Below, piece after piece: positions 26,060 through 36,122 of a stretch of DNA of 64,000 nt (position 1 is the stretch's first letter; every line of letters begins with the position of its first letter). The DNA comes from an uncultured Erythrobacter sp. (GTDB lineage: Bacteria > Pseudomonadota > Alphaproteobacteria > Sphingomonadales > Sphingomonadaceae), in NCBI GenBank assembly GCA_947488085.1, contig CANKYI010000001.1:248001-312000 (forward strand). The letters are read 5' to 3'. The notes beneath the pieces were generated by a model that was given only the letters and a program-made list of their open reading frames with translations, ran no database searches and had not been told where the DNA came from. The translations under genes were made by a program, and so were the position numbers.

Positions 26060-27258
26060 CGACAACTTGCGACCTTGCATCCCAAGATATGGGCACTGGC
26101 GTCGCAGCAGCGCTAACCGCAGTCGACTGCATCGCGAGCGATGTAAGCGAGCAGGCGTATAGCCGTCTGTTCGGAGCGGACGGACAGTTGGCGATTGTGC
26201 TGACGGTGCTGCTCACATTGTATGTCGCGTTCTTTGGCATCTCATTGATGCTGGGCCGGTCAAACCTGTCGATCCGCACCTTGATCCCGCGCATGATGAC
26301 CATCGGGTTGGTGCTGACATTTGTGACGAGTTTTGTCGCGTATCAGAACTTTTTCTACAACATCTTCGTGCTCGGACCTGATTGGCTCGCTGGCACGCTG
26401 ACAGGCTCGCAAGGTTCGGCAACCGCAACTTTCGCGACTAAGCTCGATATCGTGTTCCTTGCCGTCCAAGAGGCGAGCACAGGGCAAGAGAATATCGACT
26501 TGTTCTCACCGCCCGGCATGATGTGGGCAGGGGCGATGTTGCTGCTGCTGGGCACCGTCGGATTGCTGGTGACTGCGCGGATAGGGCTTGCATTGCTGCT
26601 CGCAGTGGGGCCGATTTTTGTGGTTTTAGCGCTGTTTAATGGGACGCGTGGGCTGTTTGTTGGCTGGCTCAAAGGGTTGGTCATGCTTGCGCTTGCACCG
26701 ATATTTGCGGTGGTAGGCGGGTCGATCATGCTTGAGATGGCCGTGCCGATCCTCGCAGCGCTGGTCGCGGTTCCCGGACAAATCGATCAACAAGCCGCGA
26801 TGGCGTTTTTCGTGGTGGGCTTCGTGCATGTCCTGTTGATGTTGATGGTTCTGAAAGTCGCCTCAAACATGGTCGGCGGATGGACAGTTTTTGGCCTCGC
26901 GACCCCTGACAAGAGCGATGACCGCCCAATCAACACCGCACAGACACCGCCCGCTGCCTTGCCACCTCTAGCCGTGTCCGACCGTGCCGCTCGCACTGCA
27001 CCGCCTGCCGCGGCAGTTGCTGCGGTGGGGCAACGCCGCATCGAAGTTGCTGTGCCCACCGCTCAGGCCGCCAATGATACAGGCCCGTCATACGGGCCAA
27101 GCGTCGTTCGTGAGACAAAAGTCTACACAACCGCTTCAGGCGGCGCTCAGGCTGGTGCTGTAGGGTCGGCAACATCGCGTACACACGGGATCGGCAACCG
27201 CTTCCGTTCGGCCAGCACAAGTGGCGCGGCTGTAAAGAAATCGGAGAATACCAAATGA
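26056..27258 (+). CDS. virB6: Type IV secretion inner-membrane protein VirB6/TrbL
   Basis: 400 aa. A periplasmic N-terminus is followed by several membrane spans, among them LTVLLTLYVAFFGISL, MLLLLGTVGLLV and LALLLAVGPIFVVLALF, and a soluble Pro/Ala-rich tail. This is the VirB6 pattern; the protein forms part of the inner-membrane channel. Overlaps virB4 and virB9 by 4 nt on either side. Confidence 0.88.
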   Translation: MTTTCDLASQDMGTGVAAALTAVDCIASDVSEQAYSRLFGADGQLAIVLTVLLTLYVAFFGISLMLGRSNLSIRTLIPRMMTIGLVLTFVTSFVAYQNFFYNIFVLGPDWLAGTLTGSQGSATATFATKLDIVFLAVQEASTGQENIDLFSPPGMMWAGAMLLLLGTVGLLVTARIGLALLLAVGPIFVVLALFNGTRGLFVGWLKGLVMLALAPIFAVVGGSIMLEMAVPILAALVAVPGQIDQQAAMAFFVVGFVHVLLMLMVLKVASNMVGGWTVFGLATPDKSDDRPINTAQTPPAALPPLAVSDRAARTAPPAAAVAAVGQRRIEVAVPTAQAANDTGPSYGPSVVRETKVYTTASGGAQAGAVGSATSRTHGIGNRFRSASTSGAAVKKSENTK

Positions 27259-28118
27259 ACCGCGCCGAAAAGCTTCGGCTCCCCGTGATGGGGCTTGCGC
27301 TCGCTTTGACCAGCTTGGGTGCTGTGTCTGCCACCGCACAAGATGTCCCTGCGCCGATTGAGATTGCGCCTGCCAATGATCCGCGGCTTGTAACAATGGT
27401 CTTTGACGAGAGCCAAGTTTACACCGTGCGCGGCAAAACTCGGGTGCAAACCACAATCAAATTCGCGCCCGACGAAGCGATCCAGAATGTAGCGGTTGGC
27501 GACAGCAATGCTTGGCAGATCCAGCCCAATCAGGCGCAATCAATCCTGTTTGTCAAACCGCTGGAGACAAATGCGCGCACAAATATGACAGTTGTGACGA
27601 GCGAGCGGACCTATCTGTTCGACCTCGTCGCATCACCGCGCAATCGGCCTTTATACGTGCTGCAATTCCGCTATCCTGAACTCGAAGCGGCTCAGGCTGC
27701 TGCAGCGCTTGCGGCAGCAGAAGAGGAAGCGCGAGCGGAAGCGGACATTGGTGAGCCGAACGCAGTTGAGCTCGCCGCAGCCAATGACCCCTACGCGGTG
27801 GCAGACCCCGCATTGCTCAATTTCGATTGGGAGGGTGATGGTGAGAGCGACCTGTTACCCGCGCGCGCATATGATGATGGCGAAGCGGTGTTTTTGACGT
27901 GGCCAGCTGGCTCTACGATCCCCGCTATCCTGATCACAAATGCCGATGGTGATGAGGGGCCGGTCAACTTCACCGTTCGCGGCGAAACCATTGTGCTCGA
28001 TATGGTTCCGGCGCAAATTATTCTGCGATCTGGCGGCGACAGCGCCACTTTGACAAACACCAATCCTGCCCCCGCGCGACGCGCAAGCGCTGCCTCACAA
28101 GGGGTATCGGGATCATGA
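27255..28118 (+). CDS. virB9: Type IV secretion outer-membrane-complex protein VirB9/TrbG
   Basis: 287 aa. A signal peptide ends near SATAQ. The N-terminal domain has DPRLVTMVFDESQVYTV and the C-terminal beta domain has RAYDDGEAVFLTWPAGST, the usual VirB9 signatures. It would bind VirB10 (and VirB7) in the core complex. No virB7-like lipoprotein gene is visible in the operon. Confidence 0.9.
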   Translation: MNRAEKLRLPVMGLALALTSLGAVSATAQDVPAPIEIAPANDPRLVTMVFDESQVYTVRGKTRVQTTIKFAPDEAIQNVAVGDSNAWQIQPNQAQSILFVKPLETNARTNMTVVTSERTYLFDLVASPRNRPLYVLQFRYPELEAAQAAAALAAAEEEARAEADIGEPNAVELAAANDPYAVADPALLNFDWEGDGESDLLPARAYDDGEAVFLTWPAGSTIPAILITNADGDEGPVNFTVRGETIVLDMVPAQIILRSGGDSATLTNTNPAPARRASAASQGVSGS

Positions 28119-28155
28119 TTACCACGACAGATACAGCTGATCGGGAGATGAAATA

Positions 28156-29298
28156 ATGCGTCTTGCCATGCGTCTTCCGCCCAAAAAGGGCGATAACGGA
28201 ACAGCCGGTGATGGTGATCCGCGTGATGAAGAATCCGCAGAGGTCATCGACCTGGCAAGCCGCAACGGCTTCTCGCCCGTCGCAGAACGAAAGTCCAAGA
28301 CGGAGGGCTTAGGTCTTGCTGCAGGGGTTGCGATAGTCGGACTGCTTGGCGCAGTGAGCTTTTGGGCGATGAATGCGTCGCAGCAGAATGAGCAGGCTCA
28401 AACGGTCGGAAGCACGGCTCAACCAGCGCAGGCGGCAGCTCCAGTGGTCCAACCCACACCGCAAACCGCGCCGCCACCTGCACCCGTACTGCAGCGTCCC
28501 GATCCTGCACCTGCACCCATCCTCGCCAATGCTCCCGGAGCTGCGCTTGGTCCGGCAGTCAATCCGTATGCAAGTCCGACCATGATCTATGATGCGAGCC
28601 GAGCCGCGCAATCCGCTGCGGCACAGCAGGCAGCCACAACCGGATCGGCAGGCGCAAGCACTGCGGGAAGCGGAGTGTCCGGCGCAGCAGGAACGGCCGC
28701 GGCCTTCGCAAGTCGCGTGGGCGGCGTTGGCGGCGCGACAGCTCAGGCGGTCGCTATGACCAATCCGACGACGACCGTCACCAAGGGAACCATGATCCCG
28801 GCTGTGCTGGAAACGGCGATCAACACCGATGTGCCTGGCTATGTCCGCGCGGTTGTCAGCCAAGATGTGCGAAGCTTCGATGGAACGCGGGTCTTGATCC
28901 CGCGCTCTTCGCGGTTGATCGGTCAGTATCAATCTGGCGTCCAACAGGGTCAGAAACGGGCTTATGTGATTTGGACTGATCTGATCCGCCCCGATGGTGC
29001 GACCATTCAGATTTCGTCGCCCGCTGTGGGTTTTGATGGAACCACTGGCCTTGCCGGGGACGTCGACACCCATTTCTTTAGCCGGTTTGGGTCAGCCATG
29101 TTGCTGTCTGTCGTCGGCGGCCTCGGTGCGATTGCATCCGGCGGAGCCTCTGTGGTTATCGGCGGAGCAGGTCAGAGTGCTGCCAGCACCGCCCTGCAAC
29201 AAGACGGCCAACGCAGCCCCACAATCCGGGTGCGCATGGGCGAACCAATCCGCGTCTTCACTGCGCGCAACCTCGATTTCAGCACCGTCAGCGAATAG
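28156..29298 (+). CDS. virB10: Type IV secretion core protein VirB10/TrbI
   Basis: 380 aa. A cytoplasmic N-terminus is followed by one transmembrane helix (LAAGVAIVGLLGAVSFWAM), a long Pro/Ala-rich periplasmic linker, and a C-terminal beta-barrel domain starting at about MIPAVLETAINTDVPGYV. VirB10 spans both membranes and joins the inner and outer complexes. Two alternative ATGs, 15 nt apart, lie at the start. Confidence 0.92.
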   Translation: MRLAMRLPPKKGDNGTAGDGDPRDEESAEVIDLASRNGFSPVAERKSKTEGLGLAAGVAIVGLLGAVSFWAMNASQQNEQAQTVGSTAQPAQAAAPVVQPTPQTAPPPAPVLQRPDPAPAPILANAPGAALGPAVNPYASPTMIYDASRAAQSAAAQQAATTGSAGASTAGSGVSGAAGTAAAFASRVGGVGGATAQAVAMTNPTTTVTKGTMIPAVLETAINTDVPGYVRAVVSQDVRSFDGTRVLIPRSSRLIGQYQSGVQQGQKRAYVIWTDLIRPDGATIQISSPAVGFDGTTGLAGDVDTHFFSRFGSAMLLSVVGGLGAIASGGASVVIGGAGQSAASTALQQDGQRSPTIRVRMGEPIRVFTARNLDFSTVSE

Positions 29299-29315
29299 TC
29301 GAAGCTCGCATAGTC

Positions 29316-30359
29316 ATGACCGCCGATATCCACTCTCTCTCTGCTGCGCCGGACGTTACCGGTGGCGATGCTTCTAGCGAAGAGGCAGACTTCGCTTCAA
29401 TTGCAGGTGAACGCAGCGTCTATCTCGACGCCTATCTCGCTCCGTTCAAACGGTGGCTCGACCGTGATACGGTGACTGAGATCATGGTCAACGAGCCCGG
29501 AGAGGTATGGGTCGAAGATGCCTTGGATCCTGGTATCAAGAAGATCATCACGCCAGAAATTGACGACCGCCTCGTCCAGCGTCTGGCCGAGCAAGTCGCG
29601 CGGGTCAGCCATCAGGGAATCAACCGCGAACACCCGCTGTTGGGCGCAACCTTGCCCGATGGTGCGCGGATCCAATTTTGTGGGCCGCCTGCGAGCCGTA
29701 AGCACTGGGTCATGGCGATCCGCCGTCATCGCCGCTTGGACTTGCCGCTCGATGCCTATGACACTGGTCCGCTGGAAGGTGAGGTTCCGGTCCAATTGCC
29801 CGATCCGCAATTGCAGCCGATCGCCTATCTGCGCGCAGCAATTCAGCATCGCCGCACGATCTTGATATCTGGCGGTACCAGCACAGGTAAGACGACGTTC
29901 CTCAACGCGATGTTGGGGGAAATACCACAACAGGAGCGCGTGGTTCTGGTCGAGGACACGCCAGAGTTGAAATTTCCCGGAGAGAATTCGGTCGGTCTAG
30001 TGGCAGTGAAAGGCGAGCTAGGAGAGGCAAAGGTTACACCCAACGAACTGTTGCAAGCGGCATTGCGATTGCGACCCGACCGGATCGTCTTAGGTGAGCT
30101 TCGAGGGAGCGAAAGCGTCTCCTTTCTGCGCGCAATCAATACTGGCCATCCGGGAAGTTTTTCGACAATCCACGCCAATTCTCTGAAAGGTGCGTTGGAG
30201 CAATTGTCGTTGATGGTCATGCAAACAGGGATCGGCCTGTCGCGCTCTGACACGATTGCCTACGCAGCCAGCGTTATTGATGTGTTTGTGCAGTTGGGCC
30301 GCGATGCCGATGGTAAGCGCGGGATTACTGCGATCGCGGATAGCAAATCCTTGATTTGA
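29316..30359 (+). CDS. virB11: Type IV secretion ATPase VirB11
   Basis: 347 aa hexameric traffic ATPase. Walker A GGTSTGKT is at 186-193, and the secretion-ATPase motifs VVLVEDTPEL, LRLRPDRIVLGELRG and NTGHPGSFSTIHAN follow. Last gene of the operon. No virD4 coupling protein, relaxase, virB5 or virB8 follows. Confidence 0.93.
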   Translation: MTADIHSLSAAPDVTGGDASSEEADFASIAGERSVYLDAYLAPFKRWLDRDTVTEIMVNEPGEVWVEDALDPGIKKIITPEIDDRLVQRLAEQVARVSHQGINREHPLLGATLPDGARIQFCGPPASRKHWVMAIRRHRRLDLPLDAYDTGPLEGEVPVQLPDPQLQPIAYLRAAIQHRRTILISGGTSTGKTTFLNAMLGEIPQQERVVLVEDTPELKFPGENSVGLVAVKGELGEAKVTPNELLQAALRLRPDRIVLGELRGSESVSFLRAINTGHPGSFSTIHANSLKGALEQLSLMVMQTGIGLSRSDTIAYAASVIDVFVQLGRDADGKRGITAIADSKSLI

Positions 30360-30492
30360 AAAGCAGCGTAGACTGCGCGCACTCAGCAAAAATCGACTTT
30401 CTTATGACAAGGACGCTCTCGTGATTTACACGTGGCGGCCAGACGCGCATGAGCAATGCTGAATTTGGCTAAGGGATCTCGGCGGGAGAGTA

Positions 30493-32721
30493 ATGAGTAG
30501 CGTAACATCTAGCGAACCGATGGCAGATGACAGCCCGCGGGTTTCTGCCGCGACCCCTCCATCTGCTCCAAAGGCAAATGTTGCGTCAGGTGGTGAAGCC
30601 TATTTCAATCGCGAACTCTCATGGCTTGCCTTTAACGAACGGGTGCTCGCAGAGGCGTCAAATGGGAAATATCCGCTACTCGAACGGCTACGGTTCCTGT
30701 CGATCTCGGGTAGCAATCTTGATGAGTTCATGATGATCCGCGTTGCCGGTCTGGTGGGACAGGCACAGCGCGGTATCGACAAACCATCGATTGACGGACG
30801 GACGCCGACACAGCAACTTTCGGCAGTTCGTGAGAAGCTGGCTGAGCTTTCCGCACGGCAACAGGATATATGGCGTGAACTGGGTCATTCGCTGGCGCAA
30901 TGCGATATCCATATTGCCGATGAGCAGCGGATAAAACCGACAGCGCATGAATGGCTTGAGGCGTTCTTCCTGGAAGAAATCCTGCCCGTCATCACGCCGC
31001 AAGCACTCGATCCGGCACACCCATTTCCCTTCGTTCACAATGAAGGGATGGGACTGCTGTTCACTCTAACACGCGATGCGGATAGTGAGCAGATCATAGA
31101 GATGATCCTCATACCCCGCGCGCTGCCGCGTTTTGTTCGGGTGCCCAATGAACATGCGGGCGACATTGGCGGCAGAGGTGAGGCGATCTACATCTCGATT
31201 GCTAGCCTTGTTCAGCGATATGCAAAGCAGCTCTTTCCCGGTTTCACGATAGAAGGTGACGGCCTTTTCCGCGTGTTGCGCGACAGCGATATTGAGATTG
31301 AGGAAGAGGCCGAAGATCTCGTGCGCACTTTCCGCAGCGCGATCCAGCGCCGCCGCCGTGGCCAGGTGATCCAATTGGAGTTGGAGGAGGATTTCGATCC
31401 CCAAGCAGAGGCGATACTGCTCGAACAATTGGGTGTCCACGAAGCCGCTGTGATCAAAACCGACGGAATGATCGGCATTGATGGCCTCTCTGAAATCGCT
31501 GGAGAAGACCGCCCCGATCTCAAATTCGATGCCTATTCACCGCGCTATCCCGAGCGAGTGCGTGAGCATGATGGGGATCTGTTTTCGGCGATCCGCGAAA
31601 AAGACATAGTCATCCACCACCCTTATGAGAGTTTCGAAGTGGTGGTGGATTTTATCCGACAAGCGGCCGCTGACCCAGATGTGGTAGCGATCAAGCAGAC
31701 GCTTTACCGCGCAGGCTCGCAATCCGCCGTCATCAACGCTTTGATCGAAGCAGCGGAAGCTGGAATCAGCGTTACCGCGGTGGTGGAGTTGAAAGCGCGC
31801 TTTGACGAGGAGCAAAACCTGAAATGGGCGACCAAGTTGGAGCGGGCAGGGGTGCAGGTCATCTACGGCTTTACCGATTGGAAAACTCACGCAAAGGTAG
31901 CGATGGTTGTGCGGCGCGAGGATGATGGCTTTCGCACTTATTGCCACTTTGGCACCGGCAATTATCACCCTGTTACAGCCAAGATTTACACCGATATGAG
32001 CTTCTTCACTGCCAACCCCCAGCTGGGACGCGATGCTGCGAAGATGATGAATTTCGTAACCGGCTATGTCGAGCCATCTGGGTTGGAACAGATTGCGATC
32101 GCACCGCTTAACTTGCGCGAAGAAGTGTATGGGCGGATTGATAACGAGATTGCCAATGCTCAACGCGGGAAACCTGCGGGCATTTGGATGAAGTGCAATC
32201 AGATCAGCGATAGCGGCATTATTGACCGGCTGTATGCTGCAAGCAATGCAGGTGTGACTGTTGAGTTGGTTGTTCGCGGAATTTGCTGTTTGCGGCCGGG
32301 TGTTCCGGGGCTGAGCGAGAATATTCGAGTGAAATCCATCGTTGGTCGGTTCCTGGAACACAGCCGCATCTATGCTTTTGCCAATGGCGAACCGATGCCA
32401 AGCCCAAAGGCTGCGGTGTTTATCTCTTCGGCTGATTTGATGGGGCGCAACCTTGATCGCAGGGTGGAGTCACTTATCCCGATCCTGAATCGCACTGTCC
32501 ATGATCAGATTTTGCAACAGGTCTTGCTCGCCAATATGCTCGACACTGAGCAAAGCTGGTGGCTCCATGCGGATGGTACATATTCGCGGGTTGAGACCGA
32601 TGGAAAGCCGTTTAACTGTCATCGCTATTTCATGACTAACCCGTCACTATCAGGGCGCGGCGGTGCGCTGGAAGCGGGTGCGGTGCCCAAATTGTCGCTG
32701 CGCAAGGGTCGCTCTGGATGA
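30493..32721 (+). CDS. ppk1: Polyphosphate kinase 1
   Basis: 742 aa. Ppk1 reversibly polymerises the gamma-phosphate of ATP into polyphosphate. The N-terminal domain begins at YFNRELSWLAFNERVLAEA. The active-site histidine is His485 in CHFGTGNY and a second conserved histidine is His623 in FLEHSRIYAF. The stop overlaps the start of ppx, so the synthesis and breakdown enzymes are coupled. Confidence 0.95.
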   Translation: MSSVTSSEPMADDSPRVSAATPPSAPKANVASGGEAYFNRELSWLAFNERVLAEASNGKYPLLERLRFLSISGSNLDEFMMIRVAGLVGQAQRGIDKPSIDGRTPTQQLSAVREKLAELSARQQDIWRELGHSLAQCDIHIADEQRIKPTAHEWLEAFFLEEILPVITPQALDPAHPFPFVHNEGMGLLFTLTRDADSEQIIEMILIPRALPRFVRVPNEHAGDIGGRGEAIYISIASLVQRYAKQLFPGFTIEGDGLFRVLRDSDIEIEEEAEDLVRTFRSAIQRRRRGQVIQLELEEDFDPQAEAILLEQLGVHEAAVIKTDGMIGIDGLSEIAGEDRPDLKFDAYSPRYPERVREHDGDLFSAIREKDIVIHHPYESFEVVVDFIRQAAADPDVVAIKQTLYRAGSQSAVINALIEAAEAGISVTAVVELKARFDEEQNLKWATKLERAGVQVIYGFTDWKTHAKVAMVVRREDDGFRTYCHFGTGNYHPVTAKIYTDMSFFTANPQLGRDAAKMMNFVTGYVEPSGLEQIAIAPLNLREEVYGRIDNEIANAQRGKPAGIWMKCNQISDSGIIDRLYAASNAGVTVELVVRGICCLRPGVPGLSENIRVKSIVGRFLEHSRIYAFANGEPMPSPKAAVFISSADLMGRNLDRRVESLIPILNRTVHDQILQQVLLANMLDTEQSWWLHADGTYSRVETDGKPFNCHRYFMTNPSLSGRGGALEAGAVPKLSLRKGRSG

Positions 32722-34277
32722 ATTTGAAACGCAAACGGCAAGACCGCGATGGAGTCTTCGCAGGCAACACGCCTGAACGAGCAATCATCGATATCGGCTC
32801 AAACACCGTTCGCATGGTCATTTATGGCGGGTCGATGCGCGCGCCTACTGTGCTGTTGAATGAGAAAGTTACCGCCAAGCTAGGGCGCGATATCGCGAGC
32901 ACAGGGGCTTTGGCGGATGAAGCAGTGGCGCTGGCAATGCGAGGGCTTGAACGCTTTGCTTTGCTGCTCGCCGATTTGGGTATCGATGATGTGGAGACGG
33001 TCGCCACAGCTGCGGTGCGCGAGGCGAATAATGGTTCCGATTTCGTGACCCAATGCGAAGCACTTGGCTTTGCACCACGCATATTGACAGGTGAAGAAGA
33101 AGCGATCTTGAGCGCCAACGGAGTGGCCGGGGCCTTTCCGGGGGCTTGTGGGACTGTCGCTGATTTAGGCGGGGGCAGTCTTGAATTGGTTGCCATCGAC
33201 AATGGTGATGCGTCCGATGCGGTGACATTGCCATTGGGCGCGTTGCGGCTCCCGGAATATCGAAGCGACAGTGGCAAACGCACCGATACGGGTATGCGAA
33301 AGGCGCTCGAAAAGGTCATTCGCAAAGGCGGTTGGGGCAATTCAGCGCAAGCGGATATGGAGCCGCGGCCACTCTATCTGGTGGGCGGAACATGGCGCGC
33401 GATGGCCGTGCTTGCGATGCAGATACGGGGGCATCCCTTATCTGACCCGCACGGTTTTGAACTGGGGCCAAAGGATGCTCAAAAACTCACTGAGTTGCTG
33501 GTCGATGAAACACCAGAGAGCTTGAAAACGCGCGAGCGCATCTCGAGCATGCGTGCGGAAATGCTACCGGATGCCGGCGTGTTGCTCCTAGCCTTGTTAT
33601 CGCAACTCTCACCAAGTCGTGTGATTTTTTCGTCCTGGGGCCTGCGCGAAGGATTGTTGTTCGATCACCTGCCATCGCATGGAAAAGCTCAGGACCCGTT
33701 GCTTGCCGGTGTTTCTGTATTTGCGACGCAGCGCGGTGCGCCACCCACGCTGGCCACACGGATTGCAGGTTGGACCGTCGACGCTGCCCCTACGCGCAAA
33801 CATGGTAGCGAGCGCTTACGTCTGGCGGCCACGACGTTAGCTCTAGCCTCAATGCAGATCGAGCCCAACATTCGACTACCCCAAGCGATTGACTGGGCAA
33901 TGCACAAACGCTGGATCGCGGTAGACGGCAAACAGCGGGCGATGATGGCGGCCGCAATTGCGGCCAATGGCAACGCGCTTGACTTGCCCAGCGATGTGCA
34001 AGCTTTGGCAAGCGAAGAGGCGTTGGAAGAGGCGATTTGCTGGGGCCTTGCAGTGCGGCTCGCACGGAGGCTTGGCGCACGATCGCGGCGGTCTTTGCAG
34101 GTCAGCCGGTTGTTCGTGCGCGATGGCACGTTGGTGCTAAGATTGGCGAGTAGCCACGGCGCTTTGTTCGGTATACCGACCGAAAAGGATATGAAGCTAT
34201 TGGCGGGACGACTGGACCTCGAATGGGCGGTCGAAATCGTGTCTGACGATGATCTTCACCAGCGCGAACAGGATTAA
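32718..34277 (+). CDS. ppx: Exopolyphosphatase / pppGpp phosphohydrolase (Ppx/GppA)
   Basis: 519 aa. Ppx releases phosphate from polyphosphate ends; family members also hydrolyse pppGpp. The actin-like fold starts with AIIDIGSNTVRMVIYGG, and the phosphate loop is VADLGGGSLELVA. The C-terminal part, with an HD-type helical region, is shorter than in GppA. ppk1 and ppx overlap by 4 nt. Confidence 0.92.
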   Translation: MNLKRKRQDRDGVFAGNTPERAIIDIGSNTVRMVIYGGSMRAPTVLLNEKVTAKLGRDIASTGALADEAVALAMRGLERFALLLADLGIDDVETVATAAVREANNGSDFVTQCEALGFAPRILTGEEEAILSANGVAGAFPGACGTVADLGGGSLELVAIDNGDASDAVTLPLGALRLPEYRSDSGKRTDTGMRKALEKVIRKGGWGNSAQADMEPRPLYLVGGTWRAMAVLAMQIRGHPLSDPHGFELGPKDAQKLTELLVDETPESLKTRERISSMRAEMLPDAGVLLLALLSQLSPSRVIFSSWGLREGLLFDHLPSHGKAQDPLLAGVSVFATQRGAPPTLATRIAGWTVDAAPTRKHGSERLRLAATTLALASMQIEPNIRLPQAIDWAMHKRWIAVDGKQRAMMAAAIAANGNALDLPSDVQALASEEALEEAICWGLAVRLARRLGARSRRSLQVSRLFVRDGTLVLRLASSHGALFGIPTEKDMKLLAGRLDLEWAVEIVSDDDLHQREQD

Positions 34278-34285
34278 GACGCGGT

Positions 34286-35032
34286 CTATTTTCCCGAAAA
34301 AGGCGAAAAATCGGTCGAAACATCGAATAAGTCGACGCCTTCGGACTTCTTCAGTTTCCCAACCACGGCGTAGGTAACGGGCGTTAGTGCAGCCTCCCAA
34401 ACAACTTTCAAGAGCCAGTTGGTGACGATCACTGTCAGGACGTCTTGGGTCTCCCAAATGCCCAGAAACGCGATGGGGTAGAAGATCAGGCTGTCCACGC
34501 CTTGTCCGAAAATGGTCGATCCGATTGTGCGGGACCAAAGCGCCTTGCCCTTGGTCCAGATCTTCATTTTGGCCAAGATGTATGAATTGACGAACTCACC
34601 CGCCCAAAACGCGGTGATCGAAGCAAGGACGATCCTCCACGTGCTGCCAAACACCTGCTCATAGGCTTCCTGACCATCCCAAGAATCGGCGGGCGGCATG
34701 GCGACCACAACAAAGCTCATAAAGGCCATGAATATGAGCGCTGCAAAACCGGTCCAGATCACCCGGCGCGCCCGAGCATAGCCGTACACTTCGGTTAGAA
34801 CGTCACCGATGACATAGCTAACCGGGAAAAACAGAATGCCTGCACCGAACGTGTATCCGGCCAATGTCGACAGCTTGGCTGCACCAATAATGTTAGAGAG
34901 CAGCAGGATCGCGACAAACGCCGCCATGACATATTCGTAATACCGAAATGTCTGCGGCGGATGGCTCGTTGCTGCGATCCCGTCATCAGGATCGGTGTCA
35001 AAAGCGGCGGCAGGATCAGGCTTTTCCATCAC
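34286..35032 (-). CDS. Queuosine precursor transporter (YhhQ/VUT family)
   Basis: 248 aa membrane protein of the VUT family, which imports 7-cyano-7-deazaguanine for queuosine tRNA modification. Several membrane spans are visible. The conserved segments are GILFFPVSYVIGDVLTEVYGY and AFWAGEFVNSYILAKMK. Convergent with ppx, with only 8 bp between the stops. Confidence 0.88.
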   Translation of the reverse strand: MMEKPDPAAAFDTDPDDGIAATSHPPQTFRYYEYVMAAFVAILLLSNIIGAAKLSTLAGYTFGAGILFFPVSYVIGDVLTEVYGYARARRVIWTGFAALIFMAFMSFVVVAMPPADSWDGQEAYEQVFGSTWRIVLASITAFWAGEFVNSYILAKMKIWTKGKALWSRTIGSTIFGQGVDSLIFYPIAFLGIWETQDVLTVIVTNWLLKVVWEAALTPVTYAVVGKLKKSEGVDLFDVSTDFSPFSGK

Positions 35033-35087
35033 TTCGCCACTAGCGCGATTTGAAAGCCTAGCAAAGCGCGCTATTGGCGGTTCCGAC

Positions 35088-35164
35088 GCGCCCTTAGCTC
35101 AGCTGGATAGAGCACGGGACTTCTAATCCTGAGGCCGCAGGTTCGAATCCTGCAGGGCGCGCCA
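35088..35164 (+). tRNA. tRNA-Arg(TCT)
   Basis: A cloverleaf folds from GCGCCCT (acceptor 5') to AGGGCGC with discriminator G and an encoded CCA. The D stem is AGCTC/GAGC. The anticodon stem CGGGA/TCCTG carries loop CTTCTAA, giving anticodon TCT (reads AGA, arginine). The T arm has GGTTCGAATCC. A run of six Ts follows. Confidence 0.95.
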
Positions 35165-35171
35165 TTTTTTC

Positions 35172-35978
35172 TCATCCCCGCGCGACAGTCTCCAACAATT
35201 CCGCTGTGATTGGGTAGCCCGCATCCTCCATAATCGTGAGCATCGGCTGACCGCTGCTCGCGTCGACTTTGGGGACGATAGTCTTAACGGGAATTGCCTT
35301 CGCCTGCGCTTGGGCTTCCTCGAAACTGGCAAACATAGCCAGCCGTTCAAGGTTTCGCCGGGTTGGGAAAATTAGCTTGATCTCGCCAGTGTCAGCCGCA
35401 TCCAGTGCGCCTTGTGCGCTGGTCCAAAAAAGACGGGTATTTTCCGAATTATCTGATGAAATCTCAACTTTCCCGGTCCCGAGATTGGCCAGATAGAAGC
35501 GCGTATCATAGACGCGTGGAATCTTCTCGTTCTTGGGATACCAGCGCGCGAATGGTGTGATTTGGTTGAGGTCAAGTGTCCATCCAAACCGCTCCAACAC
35601 CGGAGCAAGTTCGTTCTTCGCTTCCAGCATCGCCCGCGCTTCGTCTGCGTTGGCTGCGTTAATGTCGCCGGTGAGGCCTAGGGCGAGACCGGTTTCTTCC
35701 AAGGTCTCGCGGACAGCGGCAATCTGATGTGCGACCTCATCGAGGGGGTCTACGGTGTTGCCATCGGCGCAAATAGCCTCTGCAAGATCAAAGTCGGCTG
35801 CGTCGACCCGTCCGCCCGGAAACACTGCCATGCCGCCTGCAAAGGCCATGTTCCGCGATCTCACAGTCATCAAAATCTGCGGGGCGCCGTCATCGGGGCA
35901 ATTGCGATAGATGATGATGGTTGCAGCCGGGATGGATTGCGGCGTTGACTGTTCGGAAGGGGTGGATTCGGTGCTCAT
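35172..35978 (-). CDS. Nudix hydrolase family protein
   Basis: 268 aa from ATG 35978. The Nudix motif is interrupted: FPGGRV, an insert of about 30 residues, then RETLEETGL. This is the pattern of long Nudix proteins such as CoA-pyrophosphatase or NUDT19-like enzymes. The N-terminal half also has AATIIIYRNC. The substrate cannot be assigned. The frame is open upstream to 36215, but that sequence is basic and not family-like. Confidence 0.85.
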   Translation of the reverse strand: MSTESTPSEQSTPQSIPAATIIIYRNCPDDGAPQILMTVRSRNMAFAGGMAVFPGGRVDAADFDLAEAICADGNTVDPLDEVAHQIAAVRETLEETGLALGLTGDINAANADEARAMLEAKNELAPVLERFGWTLDLNQITPFARWYPKNEKIPRVYDTRFYLANLGTGKVEISSDNSENTRLFWTSAQGALDAADTGEIKLIFPTRRNLERLAMFASFEEAQAQAKAIPVKTIVPKVDASSGQPMLTIMEDAGYPITAELLETVARG

Positions 35979-36122
35979 GGTCTCTGTGATGGCGGGCCTT
36001 GATAGACTTGCCAAGTCGTAGGGGCCAAGATCCGACAAAGTCTGTCGGTATATCTTACATTTCCTACTACGGTTAATGCAGGGAAACCATCTAACTATCT
36101 GTATTCGATAGCGATCACATTT

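Noticed and set aside
28309..29073. 254-aa open frame on the minus strand
   Set aside because: Antisense to virB10; composition is a Cys/Arg-rich shadow.
31537..32361. 274-aa open frame on the minus strand
   Set aside because: Antisense to ppk1, which is certain from its active-site histidines.
33340..33365. GWGN in the exopolyphosphatase as a member of the GWGN group
   Set aside because: It is internal in a conserved cytoplasmic enzyme and far from the envelope gene group; likely chance.
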